In this document: positions 33,579 through 41,438 of the stretch, piece after piece | How the letters are laid out: each line of letters opens with the position of its first letter | How positions within the stretch are numbered: position 1 is the stretch's first letter | Made by a program: the position numbers and the translations under genes | NCBI RefSeq assembly: GCF_027497215.1 | Contig: NZ_CP114904.1 | Location: 2,316,001 to 2,380,000 of the forward strand | Length of the DNA: 64,000 nt | Origin: Micromonospora sp. WMMD812 | GTDB taxonomy: Bacteria; Actinomycetota; Actinomycetes; Mycobacteriales; Micromonosporaceae | Direction of reading: 5' to 3' | The notes under the pieces: model-generated | Told to the model about the DNA's origin: nothing | Database searches by the model: none | The model's input: only the letters and a program-made list of their open reading frames with translations

Positions 33579-35078
33579 TCAGTCGAGGCCGGCCAGCAGC
33601 TCGGCGGCGGCCCGCGCGCTGGCCCGGGTCGCCCCGTGCGTGGCCAGGTGCACGGAGCCGGTGACCAGCTCGGGCACGCCCAACTCGACCACGACCGCGT
33701 CCGGCCGGGTGACCAGCGCCCGGCTCACCGCGGCCCGCATCCAGTCGTGCCGGTGCAGGTCGCGGACCACCAGCACCACCGGGCGTCCGTCGACTCCGGC
33801 GGTCAGGTCGGCCGGGACGTCCGGTTGGGCGTACCGGCGGGTGGTGGTGCCGGGGAGCAGGTCCGCGAGCGGCGCGCCGATGCCCCACGGGGTCTCCGCC
33901 CCGATCGCGATGTTGCGCGGCGGCTCGAACTCGACGACGTGCGCCGGGGTGGTCAGCGGCAGCGTCCCGGCCCCGGCCGGCGCGGTGGTGACCCGCAGCG
34001 CGCGCCGTGCGGCGGCGAGCCCGACGGCCGAGGTGTCGGCCGGGAGACCGGCGCGGGCGGGGCGCTCGGCCCGGGCGGCGACGGTCCAGGCGGCGAGCTG
34101 TTGGACCCGCTTGGCCGCCTCGGTGAGGCGCTCCTCCGGCAGCTCACCGGCGACGACCGCGGCCACGATGGCGTCCCGCAGCTCGCGGGCGTCCTCCTCG
34201 CCGGCCCGCTCCCCGCCGATGCAGATCGCGTCCGCGCCGGCCGCGAGGGCCCGCACGGCGGCGCCGGCGTAGCCGTATCGGCCCGCGACCGCCCGCATCT
34301 CCACCGCGTCGGTGACCACCACGCCGCAGAAGCCCAGCTCGTCGCGGAGCAGCCCGCCGAGCACCTGGGGGCTCAACGTGGCGGGCAGTACGGGGTCCAG
34401 TGCCGGCACCAACAGGTGGCCGGTCATCACCGCCTGGACGCCGGCCGCCACCGCGGCGCGGAACGGGGCCAGTTCGGTGGCGTCAAGCCGGGCCCGGTCG
34501 CCACTGATCACCGGCAGGTCGTGGTGCGAGTCGACGCGGGTGTCCCCGTGGCCGGGGAAGTGCTTCGCGCAGGCCGCCACGCCGCCGGCCTGGAGCCCGC
34601 GGACCCAGGCGGCCGTGTGCCGGGCCACCAGGGCCGGGTCCGCGCCGAAGGACCGGACACCGATCACCGGGTTCGCGGGGTTGGAGTTCACGTCCGCGTC
34701 CGGTGCGTAGTCGAGGGTGATGCCGAGGCCGGCGAGGTCGGCGCCGAGGTCCCGCGCGACCTCCTCGGTCAGCGCCGGGTCGTCGACCGCGCCGAGGGCG
34801 AAGTTGCCTGGCCGCGAGCTGCCTCGGCCGGACTCGATCCGGGTGACGTCGCCGGCCTCCTCGTCGATCGCCACGACGACGTCGGGGCGCTCCGCGCGCA
34901 GCTCGGCCGTGAGCGCGGCGACCTGGCCGGGGTCGACGACGTTGCGCGCGAACAGGACGACCGACCCGAGCCCCTCGCCGAGCCACCGGCGGACCCAGGG
35001 CGGCGGTGTGGTGCCGACGAACCCGGGTTGGAGGACGGCCGCCGCGAGCGTGGCCAGATGCGACGCCGGAACGCTCAT
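33579..35078 (-). CDS. Glycoside hydrolase family 3 protein, beta-N-acetylhexosaminidase-like
   Basis: 499 aa. The NagZ-type signature is complete: KHFPGHGDTRVDSHHDLPVI (about residues 174-193), with the His of the His/Asp catalytic dyad and upstream nucleotide-sugar binding residues. Barrel domain occupies about 1-350 and a second Rossmann-like domain follows, as in two-domain GH3 enzymes. No signal peptide, so cytoplasmic recycling of GlcNAc-containing muropeptides or other glycosides is likely. ATG start. Confidence 0.93.
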   Translation of the reverse strand: MSVPASHLATLAAAVLQPGFVGTTPPPWVRRWLGEGLGSVVLFARNVVDPGQVAALTAELRAERPDVVVAIDEEAGDVTRIESGRGSSRPGNFALGAVDDPALTEEVARDLGADLAGLGITLDYAPDADVNSNPANPVIGVRSFGADPALVARHTAAWVRGLQAGGVAACAKHFPGHGDTRVDSHHDLPVISGDRARLDATELAPFRAAVAAGVQAVMTGHLLVPALDPVLPATLSPQVLGGLLRDELGFCGVVVTDAVEMRAVAGRYGYAGAAVRALAAGADAICIGGERAGEEDARELRDAIVAAVVAGELPEERLTEAAKRVQQLAAWTVAARAERPARAGLPADTSAVGLAAARRALRVTTAPAGAGTLPLTTPAHVVEFEPPRNIAIGAETPWGIGAPLADLLPGTTTRRYAQPDVPADLTAGVDGRPVVLVVRDLHRHDWMRAAVSRALVTRPDAVVVELGVPELVTGSVHLATHGATRASARAAAELLAGLD

Positions 35079-35294
35079 GCGGACGTCTCCCGCCGGTGCG
35101 TCTGGGCGGCCGGCGCCGGAGCGCCCCGCCCGTCCGTCCGCTCGCTGCGCTCGCTCATGCGCCCCCCGTACCCCACCTTTTCCGCGCTGAGGCGGCCCGC
35201 CCGGCGGGCGGTGCTGCCATGGTCACACCAGGCGATCAAATAGTCAATAAACCTTACAGTTGCCCGCCGGGCCGACGGTGGGCAGAGTGCGGGC
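35079..35294. other. A/T-rich divergent promoter region
   Basis: No gene. A pronounced A/T-rich patch (35235-35262, containing TAGTCAATAAACC and TTACAGT) lies between the GH3 gene (minus) and a 41-codon ORF (plus) and probably carries promoters for one or both. Confidence 0.5.
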
Positions 35295-35420
35295 ATGGAC
35301 CCCACGCTGCTCGCGGACGCGACGAGCCCGGCCGACATCCCCGGCGTACGCCTGCTCGGGCTGGTGGTGGGCGCCCTGCTCCTGCTCGCGGCGATCCGCG
35401 CGATGTTCCGCCGGCGCTGA
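35295..35420 (+). CDS. 41-aa single-helix membrane peptide
   Basis: ATG at 35295, TGA at 35418-35420. Polar start MDPTLLADATSPADIPGV, one helix LLGLVVGALLLLAAIRA and basic end MFRRR. CAGAGT stands 6 nt before the ATG (leaderless layout). Codon third positions are strongly G/C. Membrane peptide of unknown role; small enough to be missed by routine gene calling. Confidence 0.6.
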   Translation: MDPTLLADATSPADIPGVRLLGLVVGALLLLAAIRAMFRRR

Positions 35421-35515
35421 GCCGGCGCCCGGGCCACACGGCCGCGCGGGTGTGGCCGTCGGTGGCCGGGGTACCGCTTCCGTCGTTGACCCGGTACACA
35501 CCGCGAGGGAGCGCC

Positions 35516-36466
35516 ATGAAGATCGGATACTTTTTGTCCAGTGAGGAGTACGGGCCGGCCGAACTGCTCGAGCAGGCGCGCGGCGCCGAGCGGGCCGGCT
35601 TCCAGGCGCTCTGGATCTCCGACCACTACCACCCGTGGGTGGACGCCCAGGGGCAGAGCTCCTTCGTCTGGTCGATGATCGGCGCGCTCAGCCAGGTCTG
35701 CCGGCTGCCGGTGACCACCGCGGTCACCTGCCCGACCGTCCGGATCCACCCGGCGGTGCTCGCCCAGGCCGCCGCGACCAGCGCGGTGCTGCACTCCGGC
35801 CGGTTCGTGCTCGGCGTCGGCAGCGGCGAGGCGCTCAACGAGCACATCTTCGGCGACCACTGGCCGCAGGCCGACGTCCGGCTGGAGATGCTGGAGGAGG
35901 CCATCGAGGTGATGCGCGAGCTGTGGCGCGGCGGCTTCGTCAACCACCGGGGCGCGCACTACACCGTCGAGCACGCCCGCGTCTACACGCTGCCCGACAC
36001 CCCGCCGCCGATCTACGTCTCCGCGTTCGGCCCCAAGTCGGTGGACCTGGCCGCCCGCCTCGGCGACGGGTACATCAGCACCAAGCCGGACGCGGACCTG
36101 GTCCGGCGGTTCCGCGACGGTGGTGGCGGCGACAAGCCGTGCCAGGCCGGCTTCAAGGCGGCGTACGCCGACAGCGAGGACGAGGGGGCGCGGATCGCGT
36201 ACGAGCGGTGGCCGAACTCCGGCGTGCCGGGCGAGCTGTCCCAGGTGCTGCCCTCGCCGCGCCACTTCGAGCAGGCCGCGCAGCTGGTCAAGCCGGAGAT
36301 GATGAAGGAGTCGTTCGTCTGCGGCAATGACGCCGACGCGCACCTGGAGATGATCGACCAGTTCGCCAAGGCCGGCTTCGACGAGGTCTACGTGGCCAAC
36401 ACCGGCCCGCACACCCAGGGCCTGTTCGACCTCTACCAGCGCAAGATCCTGCCCCGCCTCCGCTGA
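35516..36466 (+). CDS. LLM-class F420-dependent oxidoreductase
   Basis: 316 aa luciferase-like TIM barrel of the F420-dependent G6PD-related group. Begins MKIGYFLSSEEYGPAELLEQ; WISDHYHPWVDAQGQSSFVW holds the His/Trp cofactor-site residues, and LGVGSGEALNEHIFGDHWP the glutamate region seen in F420-glucose-6-phosphate dehydrogenase-like proteins. Start ATG 35516 with GAGGGAG upstream. Substrate unknown. Palindrome D follows 31 bp after the stop. Confidence 0.92.
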   Translation: MKIGYFLSSEEYGPAELLEQARGAERAGFQALWISDHYHPWVDAQGQSSFVWSMIGALSQVCRLPVTTAVTCPTVRIHPAVLAQAAATSAVLHSGRFVLGVGSGEALNEHIFGDHWPQADVRLEMLEEAIEVMRELWRGGFVNHRGAHYTVEHARVYTLPDTPPPIYVSAFGPKSVDLAARLGDGYISTKPDADLVRRFRDGGGGDKPCQAGFKAAYADSEDEGARIAYERWPNSGVPGELSQVLPSPRHFEQAAQLVKPEMMKESFVCGNDADAHLEMIDQFAKAGFDEVYVANTGPHTQGLFDLYQRKILPRLR

Positions 36467-36496
36467 TTCCGCGCGATCCGCGCGGTCCCGCCCGTT

Positions 36497-36548
36497 GAGA
36501 TCTTGGTACGAGAGCGCCCCTGGAGGGGCCTTCTCGTACCAAGATCTC
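36497..36548. repeat. Long intergenic palindrome D (terminator-like)
   Basis: Perfect 17-bp arms GAGATCTTGGTACGAGA (36497-36513) and 36532-36548, an inner GCCCC/GGGGC stem and a TGGA tetraloop. Located between the LLM oxidoreductase stop and recQ, both on the plus strand. Confidence 0.85.
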
Positions 36549-36626
36549 CATCGGCGACCCACGCCGCCGACGGACGCTGCGGGGGTGGGTTTTGGCGGTG
36601 ATCGGGTCGGGTACCTCCGGCCCTCG

Positions 36627-38258
36627 ATGAAGCTGTCCATGCACTCGACGACGTTGCGCCGGGCGGCGCGCAGCCTCTTTGGCTGGAAGGCGCTCCGGCC
36701 CAACCAACTGGCCGCGATGCGCGCGGTCATGAAGCGACGTGACGCGCTGGTGGTGCTGCCCACCGGCGCCGGCAAGTCGGCGATCTACCAGATCCCGGCC
36801 AGCCTGATCCCCGGTCCGACCGTGGTGATCTCCCCGCTGCTCGCCCTCCAGCAGGACCAGATCGCGGCGCTCAACGAGCGGCAGCGACCGGAGCTGCGGG
36901 CGGTGCGGATCAGCTCCGACGAGAGCCCCGCCCAGCAGGCGCAGGCGATCGAGGAGATCCGGTCCGGCCGGGCCGAGTTCCTCTTCATCACCCCGGAGCA
37001 GCTCGCCAACCCGGACCGGATGGCGGAGGTCCGGTCGCTGAAGCCGGCCCTCGTCGCGATCGACGAGGCGCACTGCATCTCGGCGTGGGGGCACGACTTC
37101 CGCCCCGACTACCTGGCCCTGGGCCACCTGATCGAGGGGATCGGCCGCCCGCCCGTGGTGGCGCTGACCGCCACCGCCTCCCCGCCGGTCCGCGACGACA
37201 TCGTCGCCCGGCTGCGGCTGCGCAAACCCGAGATCGTGGTGTCCGGACTGGACCGTCCCAACCTCTTCCTCGAGGTCGCGTACTGCCCCACCGAGGACTA
37301 CCGGTGGCGGCGGCTGGTCGCGCTGCTGCGCGACGACGAGCGACCCGGCATCATCTACGTGCCCACCCGGCGGGCCGCCGAGGAGCTGGCCGCCCGGCTC
37401 ACCGACGCCGGGTTCCCGGCGCAGTACTACCACGGCGGCATGCCGGCCGGCGCGCGCGCCGAGCTGCACGAGGCGTTCCTCGCCGACCAGGTGCCGATCA
37501 TGGTGGCCACCTCGGCGTTCGGCATGGGCATCGACAAGCCGAACATCGCCTGGGTGGTGCACATGGCGCTGCCCGACTCGCCGGACAGCTACTTCCAGGA
37601 GATCGGCCGCGCCGGACGCGACGGCGCGGCGGCCCGGGTGCTGCTCCTCTGGCAGGCCGAGGACGTGGGCCTGCAACGCTTCTTCAGCGGCGGCCTGCCC
37701 GAGGCCGACGAGCTGCGGGACCTCGCCGCGCTGCTGCGGCGCAAGCCCAGCACCAAGAAGGAGCTGCGCGAGCTGACCGGGCTCGGCCCGCGCAAGCTCG
37801 GCCAGTACCTGTCCCTGCTGGAGCAGGTCGGCGCCGCCGAGCCGCGGGCGAAGGCGCGAATCGGGGCGCCGCGCTACTCCCCGGCGCCGGTCGACGCCGC
37901 CGGGGCCGCGGTGGCCGAGGCGGAACGCCAGCAGACCCTCACCCGCTCCCGCACCGACATGATGCGCGCGTTCGCCGAGACGACCGGCTGCCGGATGCAG
38001 GCCCTGCTGGCGTACTTCGGCGAGCAGATGACCACCGTCTGCGGGCACTGCGACAACTGCCACGCCGGCACGAGCATCCCCGGCGACGGCGCGGTCGGGC
38101 CGTTCCCGGTGCACAGCCAGGTCCGGCATCCGGAGTGGGGTCCGGGCCTGGTGCTCAGCTACGAGGAGGACCGGATGACGGTTCTGTTCGACGAGGTGGG
38201 GTACAAGACGCTGTCCGTGCGCGTGGTGTCCGAACAGGGCCTGCTGGCGCTGGACTAG
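36627..38258 (+). CDS. RecQ-type ATP-dependent DNA helicase
   Basis: 543 aa 3'-5' superfamily 2 helicase. Motif I VVLPTGAGKSAIYQIP, motif II AIDEAHCISAWGHDFR, motif III ALTATA, motif VI QEIGRAGRDG. Zinc-binding RecQ-Ct Cys pattern is CRMQALLAYFG...VCGHCDNC. A DUF3553-type end replaces HRDC: HPEWGPGLVLSYEEDRMTVL. Start chosen at ATG 36627; an in-frame codon at 36495 is rejected because it would place palindrome D inside the gene. Confidence 0.93.
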   Translation: MKLSMHSTTLRRAARSLFGWKALRPNQLAAMRAVMKRRDALVVLPTGAGKSAIYQIPASLIPGPTVVISPLLALQQDQIAALNERQRPELRAVRISSDESPAQQAQAIEEIRSGRAEFLFITPEQLANPDRMAEVRSLKPALVAIDEAHCISAWGHDFRPDYLALGHLIEGIGRPPVVALTATASPPVRDDIVARLRLRKPEIVVSGLDRPNLFLEVAYCPTEDYRWRRLVALLRDDERPGIIYVPTRRAAEELAARLTDAGFPAQYYHGGMPAGARAELHEAFLADQVPIMVATSAFGMGIDKPNIAWVVHMALPDSPDSYFQEIGRAGRDGAAARVLLLWQAEDVGLQRFFSGGLPEADELRDLAALLRRKPSTKKELRELTGLGPRKLGQYLSLLEQVGAAEPRAKARIGAPRYSPAPVDAAGAAVAEAERQQTLTRSRTDMMRAFAETTGCRMQALLAYFGEQMTTVCGHCDNCHAGTSIPGDGAVGPFPVHSQVRHPEWGPGLVLSYEEDRMTVLFDEVGYKTLSVRVVSEQGLLALD

Positions 38259-38332
38259 CCTGAGCCGGGCGCCGCGCCCCTGCCGGCGCGCGCCATCGAC
38301 GAGCAGGAACAGACAGGCGGAAGGGGCGTGTC

Positions 38333-38836
38333 GTGATCGAACAGCCGGCGTACACCGGGTTCGGCTTCTCCGACGACGAGTGGGGGCTGCTGGTCGGGCT
38401 GCCGCAGTCGGTGCTGACCGCGGCGAGCGCGGCCGAGTCCGACGGCACCAAGCGCACGATGACCGAGAACGCGGCCGGTTTGGAGACCATCGCCGCCGGT
38501 CGGGAGTCGGCGAGCCCGCTGGTCGCCGCGGTGGCCGGCGAGATCGTCGCCCGGGTCGGCGACCCGGAGGCCGGCGAGGAGCTGCCGGCCATCTCCCCCA
38601 CCGACCCGACGGCCGTCATCGACGACGTGCTCGGCCGGGCCGGCGAGGCCGCGGCCCTGCTGGCCGCGCGGGTGGACGAGGGTGAGGCCGGGGCGTACAA
38701 GCACTGGCTCGTGGAGATCGCCGAGCAGGTGGTCGGCGCGGCGTCCACCGGCGGCCTCCTCGGGCTCGGCGGCGACGTGGTCAGCGACAGCGAGCGCCGC
38801 TTCCGCGACCGCCTCTCCCAAATCCTGAACGACTGA
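38333..38836 (+). CDS. Conserved hypothetical protein, helical
   Basis: 167 aa, soluble, acidic and predominantly helical with many Ala/Glu. Features: YTGFGFSDDEWGLLVGLPQSVL near the start, TDPTAVIDDVLGRAGEAAALL in the middle and GGLLGLGGDVVSDSERRFRDRLSQIL at the end. This arrangement recurs in actinobacterial proteins without assigned function. Starts 74 bp after recQ on the same strand, so possibly co-transcribed. GTG start. Confidence 0.85.
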   Translation: MIEQPAYTGFGFSDDEWGLLVGLPQSVLTAASAAESDGTKRTMTENAAGLETIAAGRESASPLVAAVAGEIVARVGDPEAGEELPAISPTDPTAVIDDVLGRAGEAAALLAARVDEGEAGAYKHWLVEIAEQVVGAASTGGLLGLGGDVVSDSERRFRDRLSQILND

Positions 38837-38852
38837 CCCCCACCCCAGCCCG

Positions 38853-38927
38853 GTCGATCATGCAGTTGTGGTGGGCGGCATCTCCGCCTTCGCCCCTTTC
38901 GCGAGGCACCACAACTGCATGATCGAC
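38853..38927. repeat. Long intergenic palindrome E (perfect 21-bp arms)
   Basis: Arms 38853-38873 and 38907-38927 are perfectly complementary (outer GTCGATCATGCAG, inner TTGTGGTG), 33-nt loop. The loop is 27/33 identical to palindrome A at 13082-13152. Sits between convergent genes. Confidence 0.9.
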
Positions 38928-38937
38928 GACGAGGGCG

Positions 38938-40509
38938 TCAGCGCTGCGTGGCGGGAGCCGGGTCAAGCGGCGCGGGGGCGGCGTCTGCCGGGTCGGTCTG
39001 GGGGACGTGGACGCCGCGCAGGGTTGCGACGGCGGCGACCGCGGCGAGCAGCATCAGGACGCCGGCGGCGCCCGCGGCCAGGTGCAGCCCGTCGGTGAAC
39101 GCGACCGCGGCGGCGTGCCGCACGGCGGCGGCCCCCTCGGCCGGCAGGCTCCCGGCGACCGCGAGCGCGCCACCCAGCGTCTCCCGGGCCGCGGCCACCG
39201 CGTCGTCGGGCAGCCCGCCGCGCAGTCCGTCGACCACCTCCCGCCGGTAGACCGCGTTGCCCACGCTGCCCAGGACGGCCATGCCGAGCGCGCCGCCCAA
39301 CTCGCTGCCGGACTCGGTCAGCGCCGACGCCACCCCGGCCCGCTCCGGCGGGGCCGCGCCGAGCACCAGCTCGGTGACCAGCGACATCACCACGACCAGG
39401 CCGGCGGCGTAGACGCTGGCGCCGACCAGCAGCGGAACCAGCCCGTCGTCGGCCGGCACCTGGGTGAGCACGACGAAGCCACCGGCCGCGATGACGAAGC
39501 CCGCCCCGATCAGGTACGCCCGGTCGATGCGCCGGGCCAGGGTCGCCGCGAGCGGCGCGACCCCGCCCACCGCCACCGACGGCAGCAGGCTCCACAGTGC
39601 CGCACGCAGCGGGCTCAACCCGAGCACCGACTGGAGGTGCTGGGTGGTGAAGATGGCGAAGCCCACCATGGCGAACATCGCCACCAGGTTCACCCCGAGC
39701 GCCCCGCCGACCGCCCGGCGCCGCACCAGCGCGAGGTCGACCATCGGGTGCGCGAGCCGGTGCTGCCGGCGGACGAAGACCACGGCGACCAGCAGCCCGG
39801 CGACGATGGACAGTGCCGGTCCCGTCGCCCATCCGGTCCGCGCCAGCTCCTTGATCCCGTAGATGACCGGGAGCAGCGCGGCGAGGGAGAGCACCGCGCT
39901 GAGCACGTCGAACCGGCCGGCGGCCGGGTCACGGAACTCCGGCACCAGCGCGGGCGCGAGCAGGAGCAGCAGCGCCATCGCCGGCAGGTTGATCAGGAAG
40001 ATGGACCCCCACCAGAAGTGTTCGAGCAGGACGCCGCTGAGCACAGGGCCGATGGCGATGCCGCCGGTGAGGGTGGCGGTCCAGATCGCGATGGCGGTGC
40101 CGCGCTGCTTCTCGTCGTGGAACAGGTTGCGCACCAGCGCCAGGGTCGAGGGCATCAGGGTGGCGCCGCCGACGCCGAGCAGCGCGCGGGCCGCGATCAG
40201 CATGCCCGCGCTGTCGGCGTACGCGGCGAGCAGCGACGCCGCACCAAACGCCACCGCCCCGCAGAGCAGCAGCCGGCGTCGCCCGATCCGGTCGCCGAGG
40301 GCGCCCATCGTGATGAGCAGACCGGCGAGCACGAAGCCGTAGATGTCGAAGATCCAGAGCTGTTCGGTGCCGGTGGGGCGCAGTTCGGCACTGATGAACG
40401 GGACGGCGAAGTAGAGCACCGAGACGTCCATGGAGACCAGGAGCAGGGGCAGCATCAGCACGCTGAACCCGATCCACTCCCGGCGTCCGGCGCGCGGCGT
40501 CGTGGTCAT
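38938..40509 (-). CDS. MFS drug efflux transporter, DHA2 (14-TM) family
   Basis: 523 aa, about fourteen membrane helices. DHA2/QacA-type motifs: motif D1-like LLVSMDVSVLYFAVPFI in helix 1, motif A GALGDRIGRRRLL between helices 2 and 3, motif C TGGIAIGPVLSGVL in helix 5. Probably exports a cationic or lipophilic compound. Start ATG 40509. Divergent from a TetR-type regulator, with two operator-like palindromes between them, which strongly suggests that regulator controls it. Confidence 0.94.
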   Translation of the reverse strand: MTTTPRAGRREWIGFSVLMLPLLLVSMDVSVLYFAVPFISAELRPTGTEQLWIFDIYGFVLAGLLITMGALGDRIGRRRLLLCGAVAFGAASLLAAYADSAGMLIAARALLGVGGATLMPSTLALVRNLFHDEKQRGTAIAIWTATLTGGIAIGPVLSGVLLEHFWWGSIFLINLPAMALLLLLAPALVPEFRDPAAGRFDVLSAVLSLAALLPVIYGIKELARTGWATGPALSIVAGLLVAVVFVRRQHRLAHPMVDLALVRRRAVGGALGVNLVAMFAMVGFAIFTTQHLQSVLGLSPLRAALWSLLPSVAVGGVAPLAATLARRIDRAYLIGAGFVIAAGGFVVLTQVPADDGLVPLLVGASVYAAGLVVVMSLVTELVLGAAPPERAGVASALTESGSELGGALGMAVLGSVGNAVYRREVVDGLRGGLPDDAVAAARETLGGALAVAGSLPAEGAAAVRHAAAVAFTDGLHLAAGAAGVLMLLAAVAAVATLRGVHVPQTDPADAAPAPLDPAPATQR

Positions 40510-40522
40510 GACGGGGACTCCT

Positions 40523-40564
40523 TCTGCGTATGGCGTACGCTTATCTGCGTAGACCATACGCAGA
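40523..40564. promoter_or_regulatory. Two adjacent TetR-type operators
   Basis: GCGTA-TGGCG-TACGC (40526-40540) and TCTGCGTA-GACCA-TACGCAGA (40544-40564) share half-site TGCGTA with 5-bp centres; the two centres are 21 bp apart, about two helical turns. They lie between the divergent MFS and TetR genes. Confidence 0.8.
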
Positions 40565-40591
40565 ACTAGGATGTGCGGGCAAGGAGGAATC

Positions 40592-41353
40592 GTGGAGCCG
40601 ACAGCAGAAGAGACCCCGGCCCTGCCGCCGGTCGTCGAGGCGGCCTGGGGCCTGCGCGAACGTGCGCCCAAGGGTCCCCGCCCCGGCCTGACCCTGCCCG
40701 GGATCGTGGCGGCCGCGATCGCCGTCGCCGACGGCGAGGGGCTGGCCGCCGTGTCGATGAGCCGGGTCGCGAAGGAACTCGGCGCCGCGACGATGGCCCT
40801 CTACCGGTACGTCGGCGCCAAGGACGAGCTGCTCACCCTGATGGTGGACGCGGCGTACGGCGAGTCTCCCGGCCTGAGCGGGCGCGGGCTGGACTGGCGG
40901 ACGGCGTTGGGCCGCTGGTCGTGGGCCGAGCGGGCCGCCCTGCAGCGACACCCGTGGGTGGTCCGGGTGCCGATCAGCGGCCCGCCGCTCACCCCCTGCA
41001 CGCTCGGATGGTTGGAGGACGGCCTGCGCTGCCTCGACGGCACCGGGCTGACCGCGACCGAGAAGATGTCGGTGATGCTGCTGCTGACCGGCTACGTGCG
41101 CAACGAGGTGCTGCTCATGGTGCAAGTCCAGGAGGGGAGCGCCGCGTCGGGCCGTACGCCGGACGAGATCATGTCGGAGTACGCGCGGCTCGTCGCCCGG
41201 GTCGCCGACCCGGCCCGCTTCCCGGCGCTGCACGAGGTGCTCGCCTCCGGGGCGATCGACCAGGACGACGGCCCGGACGACGAGTTCGCCTTCGGCCTGG
41301 AGCGGGTGCTGGACGGCGTCGAGGCGCTGGTGTCGCGACGCCCCGGCACCTGA
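40592..41353 (+). CDS. TetR-family transcriptional regulator
   Basis: 253 aa. N-terminal HTH: IVAAAIAVADGEGLAAVSMS then RVAKELGAATMALYRYVGAK (residues about 38-80), followed by a TetR_C_1-type ligand-binding domain of about 160 residues. Start GTG 40592 fits the AAGGAGG ribosome site; an ATG 21 bp upstream does not. Likely a self-regulating repressor of the divergent MFS pump, released by a ligand of that pump. Confidence 0.93.
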   Translation: MEPTAEETPALPPVVEAAWGLRERAPKGPRPGLTLPGIVAAAIAVADGEGLAAVSMSRVAKELGAATMALYRYVGAKDELLTLMVDAAYGESPGLSGRGLDWRTALGRWSWAERAALQRHPWVVRVPISGPPLTPCTLGWLEDGLRCLDGTGLTATEKMSVMLLLTGYVRNEVLLMVQVQEGSAASGRTPDEIMSEYARLVARVADPARFPALHEVLASGAIDQDDGPDDEFAFGLERVLDGVEALVSRRPGT

Positions 41354-41438
41354 CCGCTCCGCGCCCCGACCCGACCGCCGCACGCCCGATCCGGCCTCGC
41401 CACGCGCGACCGTGCCGGCCGCGGAACGACGGCGCCGG

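Noticed and set aside
36495..36626. Upstream in-frame start of recQ.
   Set aside because: It would translate palindrome D and the extra residues do not resemble RecQ.
41354..41438. Strong terminator between TetR and topoisomerase genes.
   Set aside because: Only a loose dyad (CCTGACCG near 41350 with CGGTCAGG near 41432) with a long, poorly paired centre.
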